Source: Streptomyces sp. KMM 9044 (GTDB lineage: Bacteria; Actinomycetota; Actinomycetes; Streptomycetales; Streptomycetaceae). From it: a DNA stretch of 64,000 nucleotides. The DNA is taken from NCBI RefSeq assembly GCF_024701375.2, contig NZ_CP113910.1, forward strand, positions 5,890,001 to 5,954,000. The letters are read 5' to 3'. The first letter of the stretch is position 1. Every line of letters starts with the position of its first letter. The translations under genes and the position numbers were made by a program. The notes beneath the pieces are model-generated. The model saw only the letters and a program-made list of their open reading frames with translations. It had not been told where the DNA came from and did no database searches. Shown here in pieces: positions 42,346-51,698 of this stretch.

Positions 42346-43353
42346 TCACCAGCGGATCGGCACCGGCAGCGCCGTCAGGAGGCCGGACACCGCCACCACC
42401 AGGGCCAGGACGTACGCCTCCGCCCGCGCGGGAGTACGGGCGCTCGACGGATCGGCCGCGCGGGCCAGCCGGATCCGGGCCCACAGGGCCAGGGCCGCGA
42501 CCCCGGCCATCAGGACCACCTTGGCGAGCAGTACACGCCCGTACGCCGTGTCCGTCAACTGCTCCAGGATCGTCTCCGGTGGCATCCGGCGCAGCGAACT
42601 GCACACCCCGGTCGCCGTGACGGCGACGAGCAGAACGGCCGCCACGCGTGCGTACAGCCCCAGCAGTACCCCGCCCGCCGGCGAGCCCCGCCACGCGTGC
42701 ATCGTGCGCAGCGCGTACAGCAGGCCGCCCGCCCAGAGCGAGGCGCAGACCAGATGGATCAGTGTCAGCCCGGAGCCGATCAGCGGGGTGTACTCGGTCC
42801 CGGGGTGTGCGCGCAGGGCCTCGGCGACGACGACCGCGGCCAGCGGCCAGACCTGCGTGCCCGGGCGGCCGGAGGCGGCGCACAGGGCCGCGACGAGGAA
42901 CGCGTTGACCTCCAGGAGGGCGAGCCTGCCCTCCCGCGAGCCGTACAGGCCGCCCACGTCGATGGCGGCGGGACTGTCGGGCACCAGGTTCCCGGTGGCC
43001 ACGACGGAGGCGAGCCCGAGGGCGGCCACGAACCCGACGGAGTTCGCGACGGTGGACCAGCCGCGCGGCACGGCCGGGGGAGCACCGGGCACGGACCGCA
43101 GCAGCCGTTTCACGAACAGCTCGCCGACGGGTACGGCCAGCGCCGCGAACAGCGCCGTCCGCAGCAGGGCTAGGCCGCCGGTGCCGGGCGCGGCGGCCTC
43201 ACCGGTGCCGTGCAGGGCCGGGGACGGGCCGAGGATCGGTATCAGCGCGGCCAGGGCCACCAGCACGATGACGGCGGCGGCCGGGCCGGTGCCGGAACGC
43301 CGCGCACCCCTGTGCGCACCGGTCGCCCCGGACCTGGGATTGGTCAGAGTCAC
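42346..43353 (-). CDS. CopD family copper resistance membrane protein
   Basis: 335 residues and about eight or nine hydrophobic segments. The C-terminal half matches CopD/YebZ: LTLIHLVCASLWAGGLLYAL with the conserved His and Trp, and YGRVLLAKVVLMAGVAALALWARIR. It likely handles copper at the cytoplasmic membrane. No CopC partner is adjacent. Start uncertain: GTG at 43353 is used, and another GTG at 43377 would add eight residues; neither has a clear ribosome-binding site. Confidence 0.82.
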   Translation of the reverse strand: MTLTNPRSGATGAHRGARRSGTGPAAAVIVLVALAALIPILGPSPALHGTGEAAAPGTGGLALLRTALFAALAVPVGELFVKRLLRSVPGAPPAVPRGWSTVANSVGFVAALGLASVVATGNLVPDSPAAIDVGGLYGSREGRLALLEVNAFLVAALCAASGRPGTQVWPLAAVVVAEALRAHPGTEYTPLIGSGLTLIHLVCASLWAGGLLYALRTMHAWRGSPAGGVLLGLYARVAAVLLVAVTATGVCSSLRRMPPETILEQLTDTAYGRVLLAKVVLMAGVAALALWARIRLARAADPSSARTPARAEAYVLALVVAVSGLLTALPVPIRW

Positions 43354-43455
43354 CCCAGGATCTTCACAAGGGCTCACAGAACGGGCAAGCGCGGACGGAG
43401 GATGCGGGGGTGTATTTCACGTAAAGGCCTTATCCGGCGTCCAGTTGACTGTCCG

Positions 43456-44922
43456 TCATGCCCATCGAGCCGCGTCGGTACCCCACGGCCGGGGCGGACG
43501 GGTCCAGTCGCGGGGGCCGTCGGCGAACGACACCGGGGAGCGGGCGTACCGCAGCCTTCCCAGGGCACTGTCCGTCTCCGTGAGCCGGCCGTCGGCGGAT
43601 CCGCCCGCAGCCGGGTCGGGGACGGAGACACCTTCCGCGGCCGGTTCGCCGTCCGGCGCACGGGTGGGCGCGGCCCCCTCCAGCAGCCAGACCGCCGTCC
43701 GCGCCAGTGCCAGTCGTACGAGCCGGCTGCCGCCCTCGTCCTCCTGCTCGGTCAGCGCCCGCAGCACCGCCGCCGCCAGCAGATACCCGGTGCCGTGGTC
43801 GAGGGCCTGCGCCGGGAGCGCCCCCGGCCGCCCGGCCGAACCCTCGCTCACCGCGATCCCCGTGGCCGCCTGCACCAGGCTGTCGAAGCCGCGCCGACCG
43901 CCCCACGGCCCGTACGCACCCCACGCCGACAGTTCGGCCACGACCACGCCGCGCCGGCGCTCGGCCAGCGCCTCGGGGCTCAGTCCCCGGCGCTCCAGGG
44001 ACCCCGGCCGGTACCCGGTGACCACCACGTCCGCCGCCGCGAGCAGTTCCTCGAACGTGTCCCGGCAGGCCGCCAGATCCAGCAGGGCCGAGCGCTTCCC
44101 GAACCCCGTGTCGGTGTGCTGGTCGGGGATCTCGGGCAGCCCCGGCGGGTCCAGACGCAGCACGTCCGCGCCGAGCAGGGCGAGCGTGCGGGTGGCGACA
44201 GGGCCCGCGACGACCCGGGTCAGGTCCAGCACCCGCAGCCCCGCCGCGGGCAGCAGCGGATCGCGGTCCACGGGGGTGAGCACCCGCGCGGGCGCGGAAT
44301 CCAGCCGCCCGCGCTCCACCAGAGGCCGCCGCCCCACGGCCGCCGCCTGCTCGTGCGCCGCCCACCCGGCGGGCGTGCGCAGGGCGACGGCGAGGCCCCC
44401 GGCGGCGTACACGGTCTCCTCGACCTCCGCGGCCGACCGCGCGGCGAGCGCCGCGGCCACCGCCTCCGGCTCGTCGGAGGTACCCAGCGCGGCGAGCAGC
44501 CGGATCCGGTGGTGCGGGTAGTTGGCGTGCGTGCGTACCCATCCGTCGGCCGTCCGCCAGAACCGCGACAGCGGAGCGAAGTTCACCGGAGCCCGCCCGT
44601 CGACCAGCAGGTGCCGCTCACTGACGAAGGCCGCCGCCACCGCTCCGTCGTCCACCCGCACAGCGGGCGTCCCGGGGAGTGCAAAACCACCGGGACGACG
44701 GGATCCCGCCCGCCGCGCACCCAGTTCGGCCGCGGCCAGCGCGCACGCGCCCACGCAGGCGCGCGCCAACTCCCGTACCGGCAGGCGCGCGGGAAGCACC
44801 TCGGGCCGCTCGACGGTCGTCACGCGTGTGAGCAGGCCCGGGTCTCCGCCCACCGAGGACCAGGCGGCCGCGAGGCCGGGGCCGGGGAGGGAACCGGGGG
44901 AGGGACGGTCGGTGTCGGTCAT
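43456..44922 (-). CDS. CaiB/BaiF-type CoA-transferase family protein
   Basis: 488 residues with two CaiB-like halves. The first half lacks the classic start; the second has LRVLDLTRVVAGPVATRTLALLGADVLRLDPP and FEELLAAADVVVTGYRPGSLERRGLSPE. The usual catalytic Asp region appears as DLAACRDTFEELL. Such class III enzymes swap CoA between acids, often in carnitine, oxalate or bile-acid metabolism; the substrate is unknown. ATG at 44922. It is followed 102 bp later by the CopD-like gene on the same strand. Confidence 0.85.
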   Translation of the reverse strand: MTDTDRPSPGSLPGPGLAAAWSSVGGDPGLLTRVTTVERPEVLPARLPVRELARACVGACALAAAELGARRAGSRRPGGFALPGTPAVRVDDGAVAAAFVSERHLLVDGRAPVNFAPLSRFWRTADGWVRTHANYPHHRIRLLAALGTSDEPEAVAAALAARSAAEVEETVYAAGGLAVALRTPAGWAAHEQAAAVGRRPLVERGRLDSAPARVLTPVDRDPLLPAAGLRVLDLTRVVAGPVATRTLALLGADVLRLDPPGLPEIPDQHTDTGFGKRSALLDLAACRDTFEELLAAADVVVTGYRPGSLERRGLSPEALAERRRGVVVAELSAWGAYGPWGGRRGFDSLVQAATGIAVSEGSAGRPGALPAQALDHGTGYLLAAAVLRALTEQEDEGGSRLVRLALARTAVWLLEGAAPTRAPDGEPAAEGVSVPDPAAGGSADGRLTETDSALGRLRYARSPVSFADGPRDWTRPPRPWGTDAARWA

Positions 44923-45009
44923 GGGTGCACTATGCGGTACCGACAGGGTGGGGGCCGGGCGTATGCAGGCCCGGCCCCCACCCGCACAGGTACGACAGGA
45001 TGGCTAAAG

Positions 45010-45081
45010 CGTCACCGCGTCACCGCGTCACCGCGTCACCGCGTCACCGCGTCACCGCGTCACCGCGTCACCGCGTCACCG
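45010..45081. repeat. 8-bp tandem repeat, 9 perfect copies
   Basis: CGTCACCG is repeated nine times without a mismatch. The stop codon of the subtilase gene (minus strand) lies inside it, and the last residues, VTR, are encoded by the repeat. The unit is not a multiple of three, so each reading frame meets a TGA within a few units. Confidence 0.97.
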
Positions 45082-46630
45082 CGCGCAGCGCGTCGACGAT
45101 GCCGGCGCCGTAGAAGCCGTTGACCCGGCTGCCGCCCTCGCACGTCGCGTCCTGCTCGCCGTCGCCGTCCTGGTCGTACGACTCCGGGCAGCCCGGATTG
45201 TTCGCCTGCGCCTTCAGCAGAGCCCGGAGCATGGCCGGGGTCGCCCACGGGTGCTTGGACTTCAGCAGCGCTGCGACACCGGCGGCGTGCGGCGCGGCCA
45301 TCGACGTGCCCTGCAGGAAGGCGTACCCGCCGTTCGGCATGGTGGACAGGACGCGGCCGTTCTTCGACGGGGTGTCGGGCGTCTGGTAGCGCCCGTCGCC
45401 GCCCGGCGCGGCCACGTCGACGACACCCCTGCCGTACGTGGAGTAGTACGACTTGAGGTTCTGCACGCCCGTCGCGCTGACCGTGACCACGCCGGGGAGC
45501 TGGGTCGGCAGGTCGAGGCACTCGGACGGGTCGATGGTGCGCTCGACCGGGGTGGTGTCGTTGGGGCTGGAGGCGTCGTCGATCGCGTCCGAGGCCAGGT
45601 CGTGGTTGGAGTTGCCGGCCGACGCGACGTGCAGGGTGCCCTTGCGCTGGGCGTACTTCTGGGCCCGGTCGACCGCGTCGACGATCGCCCGCTGGTCCGG
45701 GTCGTCCACGCAGTTGTAGAGCCACGGGTCGACGTAGTAGCTGTTGTTCGTGATCTCCACGCCGTGGTCGGCGGCGAACACGAAGGCGCAGACGACGTTC
45801 TCCGGGTAGAACAGCCCGTTGTCCGGGTCGCTCACCTTGATGGACGCGACCTTGACGCCGGGCGCGACACCGGCGACGCCGACGCCGTTGCGAGCCGCGG
45901 CGATCTCACCGGCCACGTGGGTGCCGTGGTAGTCCTCGTCCGTGTACGGGCGCCAGGCGCCCTCGCTGGTGTCCGCCTTGCCGCCGACGCAGTTGGCCGA
46001 CTGGGCGGCGGAGAAGTTCGGCTCGAGGTCGGGGTGGGAGTCGTCCACGCCGGTGTCGATCACGGCGACGGTCACCTTGCGGCTGCCCGGGTCGATCTGT
46101 GCGGCCTTGTCGGCGCCGATCGCGCGCAGGTCCCACTGGTCGGCCTCGAGCGGCTCGCTGCCGGGGGTCCGCGCGGAGACGGCCCGCGTCCTGGCGGCCT
46201 CCCCGGCCGTCACGTAGTCCGCCGCGTCCTCGTCCGTCGTTCCCGCGGGGACCAGCGGTGCGGTGCGGGTCGCACCGGCCGACTGCACCCCGCGCACGGT
46301 GCGCATCTCCTGGGCGAAGGCCGGGTTCGCCGAGTGGACGACGATCACACCGATCCGGTCGTACGTGACCACGACGGTCCCGCCCGCCGCGGCGACCGCC
46401 TTCTCCACCGACGCGATCGTGTGACGGTCCGTCCTGGTGTTGACGACGTACGCCAGACCGGGGGCGTCCGTCTCCCGCTCCGTCGCCTGCCCGTCCGCTC
46501 GTTCGGTCGCGGCCGATGCCGCCTGTGGAGCCGCCGAGGCCGCCGTCGGCAGGAAGCCGAGGGAGACGGTCAGGGACAGCGCGACGGGCCCGGCGAGGGC
46601 GAGCCGGCGTCTGGAACGCAGATGAGCCAT
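45068..46630 (-). CDS. Secreted S8 family serine peptidase (subtilase)
   Basis: 520 residues. Signal peptide 1-33 (basic N-terminus, hydrophobic core, cleavage probably after ASA). Residues about 55-125 form an inhibitor-like propeptide. The catalytic triad is complete: Asp192 in VIDTGVDDSHPD, His235 in YHGTHVAG, Ser443 in QGTSMAAPHAAG, with oxyanion Asn340 in ASAGNS. No C-terminal domain beyond the catalytic unit. It ends inside a tandem repeat. Likely an extracellular protein-degrading enzyme. ATG at 46630. Confidence 0.93.
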   Translation of the reverse strand: MAHLRSRRRLALAGPVALSLTVSLGFLPTAASAAPQAASAATERADGQATERETDAPGLAYVVNTRTDRHTIASVEKAVAAAGGTVVVTYDRIGVIVVHSANPAFAQEMRTVRGVQSAGATRTAPLVPAGTTDEDAADYVTAGEAARTRAVSARTPGSEPLEADQWDLRAIGADKAAQIDPGSRKVTVAVIDTGVDDSHPDLEPNFSAAQSANCVGGKADTSEGAWRPYTDEDYHGTHVAGEIAAARNGVGVAGVAPGVKVASIKVSDPDNGLFYPENVVCAFVFAADHGVEITNNSYYVDPWLYNCVDDPDQRAIVDAVDRAQKYAQRKGTLHVASAGNSNHDLASDAIDDASSPNDTTPVERTIDPSECLDLPTQLPGVVTVSATGVQNLKSYYSTYGRGVVDVAAPGGDGRYQTPDTPSKNGRVLSTMPNGGYAFLQGTSMAAPHAAGVAALLKSKHPWATPAMLRALLKAQANNPGCPESYDQDGDGEQDATCEGGSRVNGFYGAGIVDALRAVTR

Positions 46631-46896
46631 GGGATCTCCACATCATCCGGAAACGAAACCGGCCCGAGGCACAGGTGGCGCTCGGGCAGGTACATGACGG
46701 GTGGTGCAGTGTGAAGCTATCCCGCGCCGTCGTCGACCAGCAACGTTTTGTCGGTCATGTCTTCGGAAAACGTCCACGCAAAAGAAGCACGGAGGGTTGA
46801 ACCGGTCCTCGCGTGGCGCCGTGACGTTGTGCAGGGAGCGCGAGGACACTCGCCCCCGTCCGACCCGCACCCGCACCCGCACCGCGAGGAGACTCC

Positions 46897-47253
46897 GTGG
46901 CCGCCGAAGCACCGCCCCCCTCAGCAGAGCAACACAAACTCCCCACGCCCGAGGAGTTCACCGAGGTGCAGGAGAGCGCTGAGTTCGGTGAACTGCGCCG
47001 CTCCTACCGCTCCTTCGCCTTCCCCCTGACCGTCGGCTTCATCGTCTGGTACCTGCTGTACGTGCTGCTCTCGAACTACGCGGGCGGCTTCATGGGCACC
47101 AGGCTGTTCGGCAACGTCAACGTCGCCTTCGTCTTCGGCGTCCTGCAGTTCGTCACCACGTTCCTCATCGCGTGGTGGTACTCCCGGCACGCCGCCACCC
47201 ATCTCGACCCCAAGGCCGAGGCCATCAAGACGCGTATGGAGGGCGGCGCATGA
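46897..47253 (+). CDS. DUF485 membrane protein
   Basis: 118 residues with two hydrophobic segments (about 44-62 and 71-95) after a polar N-terminus; RRSYRSFAFPLTVGFIVWYLLYV and VFGVLQFVTTFLIAWWYSRHA are typical of DUF485 proteins, which usually precede acetate/cation symporter genes. GTG at 46897 with GCGAGGAGA upstream. The stop overlaps the symporter start by 4 bp, so they are coupled. Role probably as a symporter accessory. Confidence 0.88.
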   Translation: MAAEAPPPSAEQHKLPTPEEFTEVQESAEFGELRRSYRSFAFPLTVGFIVWYLLYVLLSNYAGGFMGTRLFGNVNVAFVFGVLQFVTTFLIAWWYSRHAATHLDPKAEAIKTRMEGGA

Positions 47254-48878
47254 GCCCCTCGATCACCACCGTCCAGCTCGCCGCGAACGAGGCGAGCGAG
47301 CACCGCCCGCTCATCGTCACCCTGTTCGCACTGTTCGTCCTCGCGACCCTCGGCATCACCGTGTGGGCGGGCCGCCAGACCAAGAGCGCCGCCGACTTCT
47401 ACGCGGGCGGACGCCAGTTCAGCGCCTTCCAGAACGGGCTCGCGGTCTCCGGCGACTACATGTCGGCCGCGTCCTTCCTCGGCATCGCGGGCGCCATCGC
47501 CCTCTTCGGCTACGACGGCTTCCTCTACTCCATCGGGTTCCTGGTCGCCTGGCTGGTCGCCCTGCTCCTGGTCGCCGAGCCCCTGCGGAACTCCGGCCGC
47601 TACACCATGGGCGACGTCCTCGCCTACCGTATGCGCCAGCGCCCGGTGCGCACCGCCGCGGGCACCTCCACCATCGTCGTCTCGATCTTCTACCTGCTGG
47701 CCCAGATGGCGGGCGCCGGCGTACTCGTCTCGCTGCTCCTCGGCATCACCTCCGACGCGGGCAAGATCCTCATCGTCGCCCTCGTCGGTCTCCTGATGAT
47801 CGTGTACGTCTCCATCGGCGGCATGAAGGGCACCACCTGGGTGCAGATGGTCAAGGCCGTGCTGCTCATCGGCGGCACCCTCCTGATCACCTTCCTGGTG
47901 CTGCTGAAGTTCAACTTCAACATCTCCGACCTGCTGGGCAGCGCCGCCGAGAACAGCGGCAAGGGCGACGCCTTCCTCGAGCCCGGCCTCCAGTACGGCG
48001 CGGACGGCACCACCAAGCTGGACTTCCTCTCGCTCGGCATCGCCCTGGTCCTCGGCACCGCCGGCCTGCCGCACATCCTGATCCGCTTCTACACGGTGCC
48101 CACCGCCAAGGCCGCCCGTAAGTCCGTGAACTGGGCCATCGGCATCATCGGCGGCTTCTACCTGATGACCATCGCCCTCGGCTTCGGCGCCGCCGCGCTG
48201 ATCTCCCAGGACGAGATCATCGCCTCCAACCCGTCCGGCAACACGGCCGCCCCGCTGCTCGCCCTGCACCTGGGCGGTGTCGACTCGGCCTGGGGCGCGA
48301 TCCTGCTCGCCACCATCTCGGCGGTCGCCTTCGCCACGATCCTCGCCGTGGTCGCCGGCCTCACCCTCGCCTCGTCGTCCTCCTTCGCGCACGACATCTA
48401 CGCCAACGTCATCCGCAGGGGTGAGGCCACCGGCGCGGAAGAGGTCCGTGCGGCTCGCTGGGCGACCGTCCTCATCGGCGTCGTCTCCATCGGTCTGGGT
48501 GCCCTCGCCCGCGACCTGAACGTGGCCGGCCTGGTCGCACTGGCCTTCGCGGTCGCCGCCTCCGCCAACCTGCCGACGATCCTCTACAGCCTGTTCTGGA
48601 AGCGGTTCACCACCCAGGGCGCCCTGTGGTCGATCTACGGCGGCCTCATCGTCGCCGTCGGCCTGGTGCTGTTCTCACCCGTCGTCTCGGGCGCCCCGAC
48701 CGCGATGTTCCCCGACGTCGACTTCGCGTGGTTCCCGCTGAAGAACCCGGGCATCATCTCCATCCCGTTCGGCTTCCTGATGGGCTGGCTCGGCACCGTC
48801 CTGTCGAAGGAGGAGCCCGACGCCAAGAAGTTCGCGGAGCTGGAGGTCCGGTCACTGACCGGCACCGGCGCCCACTGA
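47250..48878 (+). CDS. Cation/acetate symporter, SSS family (ActP-like)
   Basis: 542 residues, about 13 hydrophobic segments. Family marks: DFYAGGRQFSAFQNGLAVSGDYMSAASFLG near 46-75 (GDYMSAASFLG is the key part), GTAGLPHILIRFYTVP, and the GLTLASSSSFAHDIYANVI stretch. It takes up acetate or a similar short acid with a cation. Coupled to the DUF485 gene by an ATGA overlap. A long perfect terminator follows 58 bp after the stop. Confidence 0.9.
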   Translation: MSPSITTVQLAANEASEHRPLIVTLFALFVLATLGITVWAGRQTKSAADFYAGGRQFSAFQNGLAVSGDYMSAASFLGIAGAIALFGYDGFLYSIGFLVAWLVALLLVAEPLRNSGRYTMGDVLAYRMRQRPVRTAAGTSTIVVSIFYLLAQMAGAGVLVSLLLGITSDAGKILIVALVGLLMIVYVSIGGMKGTTWVQMVKAVLLIGGTLLITFLVLLKFNFNISDLLGSAAENSGKGDAFLEPGLQYGADGTTKLDFLSLGIALVLGTAGLPHILIRFYTVPTAKAARKSVNWAIGIIGGFYLMTIALGFGAAALISQDEIIASNPSGNTAAPLLALHLGGVDSAWGAILLATISAVAFATILAVVAGLTLASSSSFAHDIYANVIRRGEATGAEEVRAARWATVLIGVVSIGLGALARDLNVAGLVALAFAVAASANLPTILYSLFWKRFTTQGALWSIYGGLIVAVGLVLFSPVVSGAPTAMFPDVDFAWFPLKNPGIISIPFGFLMGWLGTVLSKEEPDAKKFAELEVRSLTGTGAH

Positions 48879-48935
48879 CCGGCCCGATCGAGCCAACCGA
48901 GCCAACCGACCCGACCGGGCCGGCCGGCACCCCTC

Positions 48936-48979
48936 CGGCCGTGTCGCAGGGACCCTTGGAGGTCCCTGCGGCACGGCCG
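48936..48979 (+). terminator. Strong terminator after the symporter gene
   Basis: A stem of eight bp at the base (CGGCCGTG with CACGGCCG) and ten bp near the loop (CGCAGGGACC with GGTCCCTGCG), interrupted by one T/G position, around a 6-nt loop CTTGGA. Confidence 0.8.
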
Positions 48980-49090
48980 TCGCGCCTCTCGACGCGTTCT
49001 GTCGTACAGGGGGTACTGCGGCTTGTCGGTGGCGTCACGTAGGCTCGCGGGTACGGAGCATGAGTGATCCGAGTGGAGGGAGGGGCCCAC

Positions 49091-50080
49091 GTGCTCATCG
49101 ACACGTACGGCCGGGTGGCCACCGACCTGAGGGTGTCACTGACCGACCGGTGCAATCTGCGGTGCACCTACTGCATGCCCGAGGAGGGCCTGCAGTGGCT
49201 TGCCAAGCCCGACCTGCTGACGGACGACGAGATCGTCCGCCTCGTCGACATCGCCGTCGCCTCCCTCGGTGTCGAGGAGATCCGCTTCACCGGCGGTGAG
49301 CCCCTGCTCCGCCCCGGCCTGGTCGGCATCGTCGAGCGCGTCGCGGCCCTGGAGTCCCGTCCCCCGATGTCCCTCACCACCAACGGCATCGGTCTCGGCC
49401 GCACGGCTGCGGCCCTGAAGCAGGCCGGCCTGGACCGGGTCAACGTCTCGCTGGACACGCTCCGCCCGGACGTCTTCAAGACCCTCACCCGCCGCGGCCG
49501 TCACCAGGACGTCCTCGACGGTCTGTACGCGGCCCGCGAGGCCGGCCTGACCCCGGTGAAGGTCAACTCGGTCCTGATGCCGGGGCTCAACGACGACGAG
49601 GCCCCCGACCTGCTCGCCTGGGCCGTGGAACACGACTACGAGCTGCGCTTCATCGAGCAGATGCCCCTGGACGCCCAGCACGGATGGAAGCGCGACGGCA
49701 TGGTCACCGCCGGCGACATCCTCACCTCCCTGCGGACCCGCTTCGAGCTGACCCCCGAGGGTGACGGGGCCCGGGGTTCGGCTCCGGCCGAGCGTTGGCT
49801 GGTCGACGGCGGCCCGCACCGCGTCGGCGTCATCGCCTCCGTCACCCGGCCGTTCTGCGCGGCCTGCGACCGCACCCGTCTCACCGCCGACGGACAGGTA
49901 CGCACGTGCCTGTTCGCCTCGGAGGAGACGGACCTGCGTGCCGCCCTGCGCTCCGACGCCCCCGACGAGGAGATCGCCCGGATCTGGAAGCTGGCCATGT
50001 GGGGCAAGAAGGCAGGAGCCGGCCTCGACGACCCGGCCTTCGTCCAGCCGGACCGCCCGATGTCGGCGATCGGCGGCTGA
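49091..50080 (+). CDS. moaA: GTP 3',8-cyclase MoaA
   Basis: 329-residue radical SAM enzyme starting molybdenum cofactor synthesis (GTP to 3',8-cyclo-GTP). The N-terminal cluster motif is RCNLRCTYC with Cys21, Cys25 and Cys28; GEPLLR follows. The C-terminal second cluster has CAACDRTRLT and VRTC, and the protein ends in the functional Gly-Gly. The GTG at 49091 is chosen because GGAGGGAGG lies just upstream and the length is then normal; a GTG at 49064 would put that site inside the gene. No other moa gene is adjacent. Confidence 0.95.
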   Translation: MLIDTYGRVATDLRVSLTDRCNLRCTYCMPEEGLQWLAKPDLLTDDEIVRLVDIAVASLGVEEIRFTGGEPLLRPGLVGIVERVAALESRPPMSLTTNGIGLGRTAAALKQAGLDRVNVSLDTLRPDVFKTLTRRGRHQDVLDGLYAAREAGLTPVKVNSVLMPGLNDDEAPDLLAWAVEHDYELRFIEQMPLDAQHGWKRDGMVTAGDILTSLRTRFELTPEGDGARGSAPAERWLVDGGPHRVGVIASVTRPFCAACDRTRLTADGQVRTCLFASEETDLRAALRSDAPDEEIARIWKLAMWGKKAGAGLDDPAFVQPDRPMSAIGG

Positions 50081-50128
50081 GGGAACCGTCCGGGAGGCTT
50101 TGCGGAGCAGCCCTTTCCGAAGCGGCCG

Positions 50129-50353
50129 CTACACCCCTTCGGGCGTCTCCCACTCCTCGAAGCGCACGACGTCCTTCAGGAATCCGCGCACACCGAGGAA
50201 CTGCGACAACTGTTCCCGGTGCTCCTCGCACGCGAGCCAGGTCTTGCGACGCTCCGGCGTGTGCAGCTTCGGGTTGTTCCAGGCGAGCACCCACACGGCG
50301 GCGGCACGGCAGCCCTTCGCGGAACAGATCGGCGTCTCGGGGTCAGGGTCCAT
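50129..50353 (-). CDS. Small conserved putative zinc-binding protein
   Basis: 74 residues beginning MDPDPETPICSAKGC. C-x4-C near the N-terminus and C-x2-H (ACEEH) 29 residues later could bind one zinc. The middle (WNNPKLHTPERRKTW) is highly characteristic and, I believe, conserved in streptomycetes, where it is sometimes misnamed acetone carboxylase. Function unknown. ATG at 50353; the frame upstream is open but unsupported. Confidence 0.75.
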   Translation of the reverse strand: MDPDPETPICSAKGCRAAAVWVLAWNNPKLHTPERRKTWLACEEHREQLSQFLGVRGFLKDVVRFEEWETPEGV

Positions 50354-50460
50354 CACACCACCGACCCTAACCTGATCAGCGCAGTGCGACGTCCCACGGG
50401 AAAAGCCGGATGGGGGAGAAGGAGCGCGAAAAAAAGGGGTGGAAAAGAGAAGGGAAAAGG

Positions 50461-50498
50461 CGACGCCGGGCAGCCACGGGGGGAGCTGCCCGGCGTCG
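50461..50498 (-). terminator. Intrinsic terminator after the DUF3099 gene
   Basis: A perfect 14-bp stem, CGACGCCGGGCAGC with its complement at 50485-50498, loop 10 nt. On the minus strand it is followed by a pyrimidine run rich in T (complement of 50430-50460), an unusually classic intrinsic terminator for this genome. Confidence 0.85.
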
Positions 50499-50623
50499 GT
50501 CTGTCGCTCCGACGGGGGATGCGGAGCGCGTACGAAGTATGTCACGGGTCACCTCGCCCCCGGCACCGGAACAACATGATTGATCTGAGCTTTTCCTGAG
50601 ATTGGCGGGTTAACGTCTTCCGC

Positions 50624-51049
50624 TTACGGCCGGTCATGGTCATGGCCCGAAGGCCAGGACGGCTCGGGCCGCTCCGTTCGTACGCCGGGGGCGGGCTCGG
50701 GCGCCACATCTTCCGTCCCGGATTCCGCCGCACCGCCATTCGTCCGTGATGATGTGATCATCGGCCGCGCCTGTGGCGTCAGGTGGGCAGACGGCAGCGA
50801 CGGCGAGTTTTCGCGCCCGGCGTTGGCGATCACCACCGCGACGTACGGCAGCAGCGTACCGAGAACCAGCGCCACGACCGCGACGTGCCGTTCCACGTTC
50901 CAGAGCGTGGCGGCGAGAATGACCGAGATCGTACGAACGACCATCGAGATCACGTACCGGCGCTGCCGCCCGCGCACATCCTCCTGGAGCCCCGCCCTGG
51001 CGCCGGTGATCCGGAACACCTGGGCGCCGCCGCCATGCTGCTTCCGCAT
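50624..51049 (-). CDS. DUF3099 membrane protein
   Basis: 141 residues. VFRITGARAGLQEDVRGRQRRYVISM is followed by two hydrophobic segments (about 38-58 and 62-80, VVALVLGTLLPYVAVVIANAG), then a polar C-terminal tail rich in Pro/Glu. This is the DUF3099 arrangement; function unknown. ATG at 51049 with GGTGGA upstream. A typical intrinsic terminator lies 125 bp after the stop. Confidence 0.8.
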   Translation of the reverse strand: MRKQHGGGAQVFRITGARAGLQEDVRGRQRRYVISMVVRTISVILAATLWNVERHVAVVALVLGTLLPYVAVVIANAGRENSPSLPSAHLTPQARPMITSSRTNGGAAESGTEDVAPEPAPGVRTERPEPSWPSGHDHDRP

Positions 51050-51327
51050 CGCATTCCACCATCCGCCCGAATCGGGCTCTCCCCGCCTCCGGCCGTCCCG
51101 CGACCGGCCGGAATCCCGGGCCCGTACGCCACTACGGTACGCCGCGTTCCCGCCGCCCACGAAACCGGGGCGCCCCCGGTTCCGTGGCCCTTGCGCGCCC
51201 CGGCCCGTACTCCGGTATGCCTGTTTGGCCTGTGCCGCCGCGCGTACGGCCCGGCCGACATGCGGCGTAGCGGATCCGGGTCGACACTGGCCGTAATGTC
51301 CGTGTCAAGGCCTATCAGGAGGAAGCC

Positions 51328-51606
51328 ATGGGCTGGTTGTGGGCGATCATCGTGGGGTTCGTGCTCGGTCTGATCGCGAAGGCGATCATCCCGGGGAAAC
51401 AGCACAGCCCGCTGTGGCTGACCACCATCTGCGGCATCCTCGGTGCCATCGCGGGCAACGCCATCGCGCGGGGCTTCGGTATCGAGGAAACGCCGGGCAT
51501 CGACTGGGGCCGGCACATCTTCCAGTTGGTGGCGGCGGTCGTCATCGTGTTCGTCGTCGACATGCTGTACATGCAGATGCGGGGCAAGCGCGCGCAGCGG
51601 ACCTGA
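51328..51606 (+). CDS. GlsB/YeaQ/YmgE family stress-response membrane protein
   Basis: 92 residues, three hydrophobic segments. WLWAIIVGFVLGLIAKAIIPG at the start and the GILGAIAGNAIA segment are the transglycosylase-associated (GlsB-like) signature. Small inner-membrane protein commonly induced by stress; exact role unknown. ATG at 51328 with AGGAGGAAG upstream. Confidence 0.88.
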   Translation: MGWLWAIIVGFVLGLIAKAIIPGKQHSPLWLTTICGILGAIAGNAIARGFGIEETPGIDWGRHIFQLVAAVVIVFVVDMLYMQMRGKRAQRT

Positions 51607-51698
51607 CCGGCGCACGTCGGTCACGCGGGCGCGCCGCGCACGTCTCCGGTACGGCACACCGGACGTTCACGCGACGCGCCCGTGCGGCGGGTGCGGGC

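Noticed and set aside
45010..45081. CRISPR array
   Set aside because: Units are 8 bp, head-to-tail, with no spacers and no cas genes nearby.
50354..50620. Extending the small zinc-binding protein upstream to 50545
   Set aside because: The extra 64 residues cover a purine-rich low-complexity tract and an intrinsic terminator, so they are not coding.
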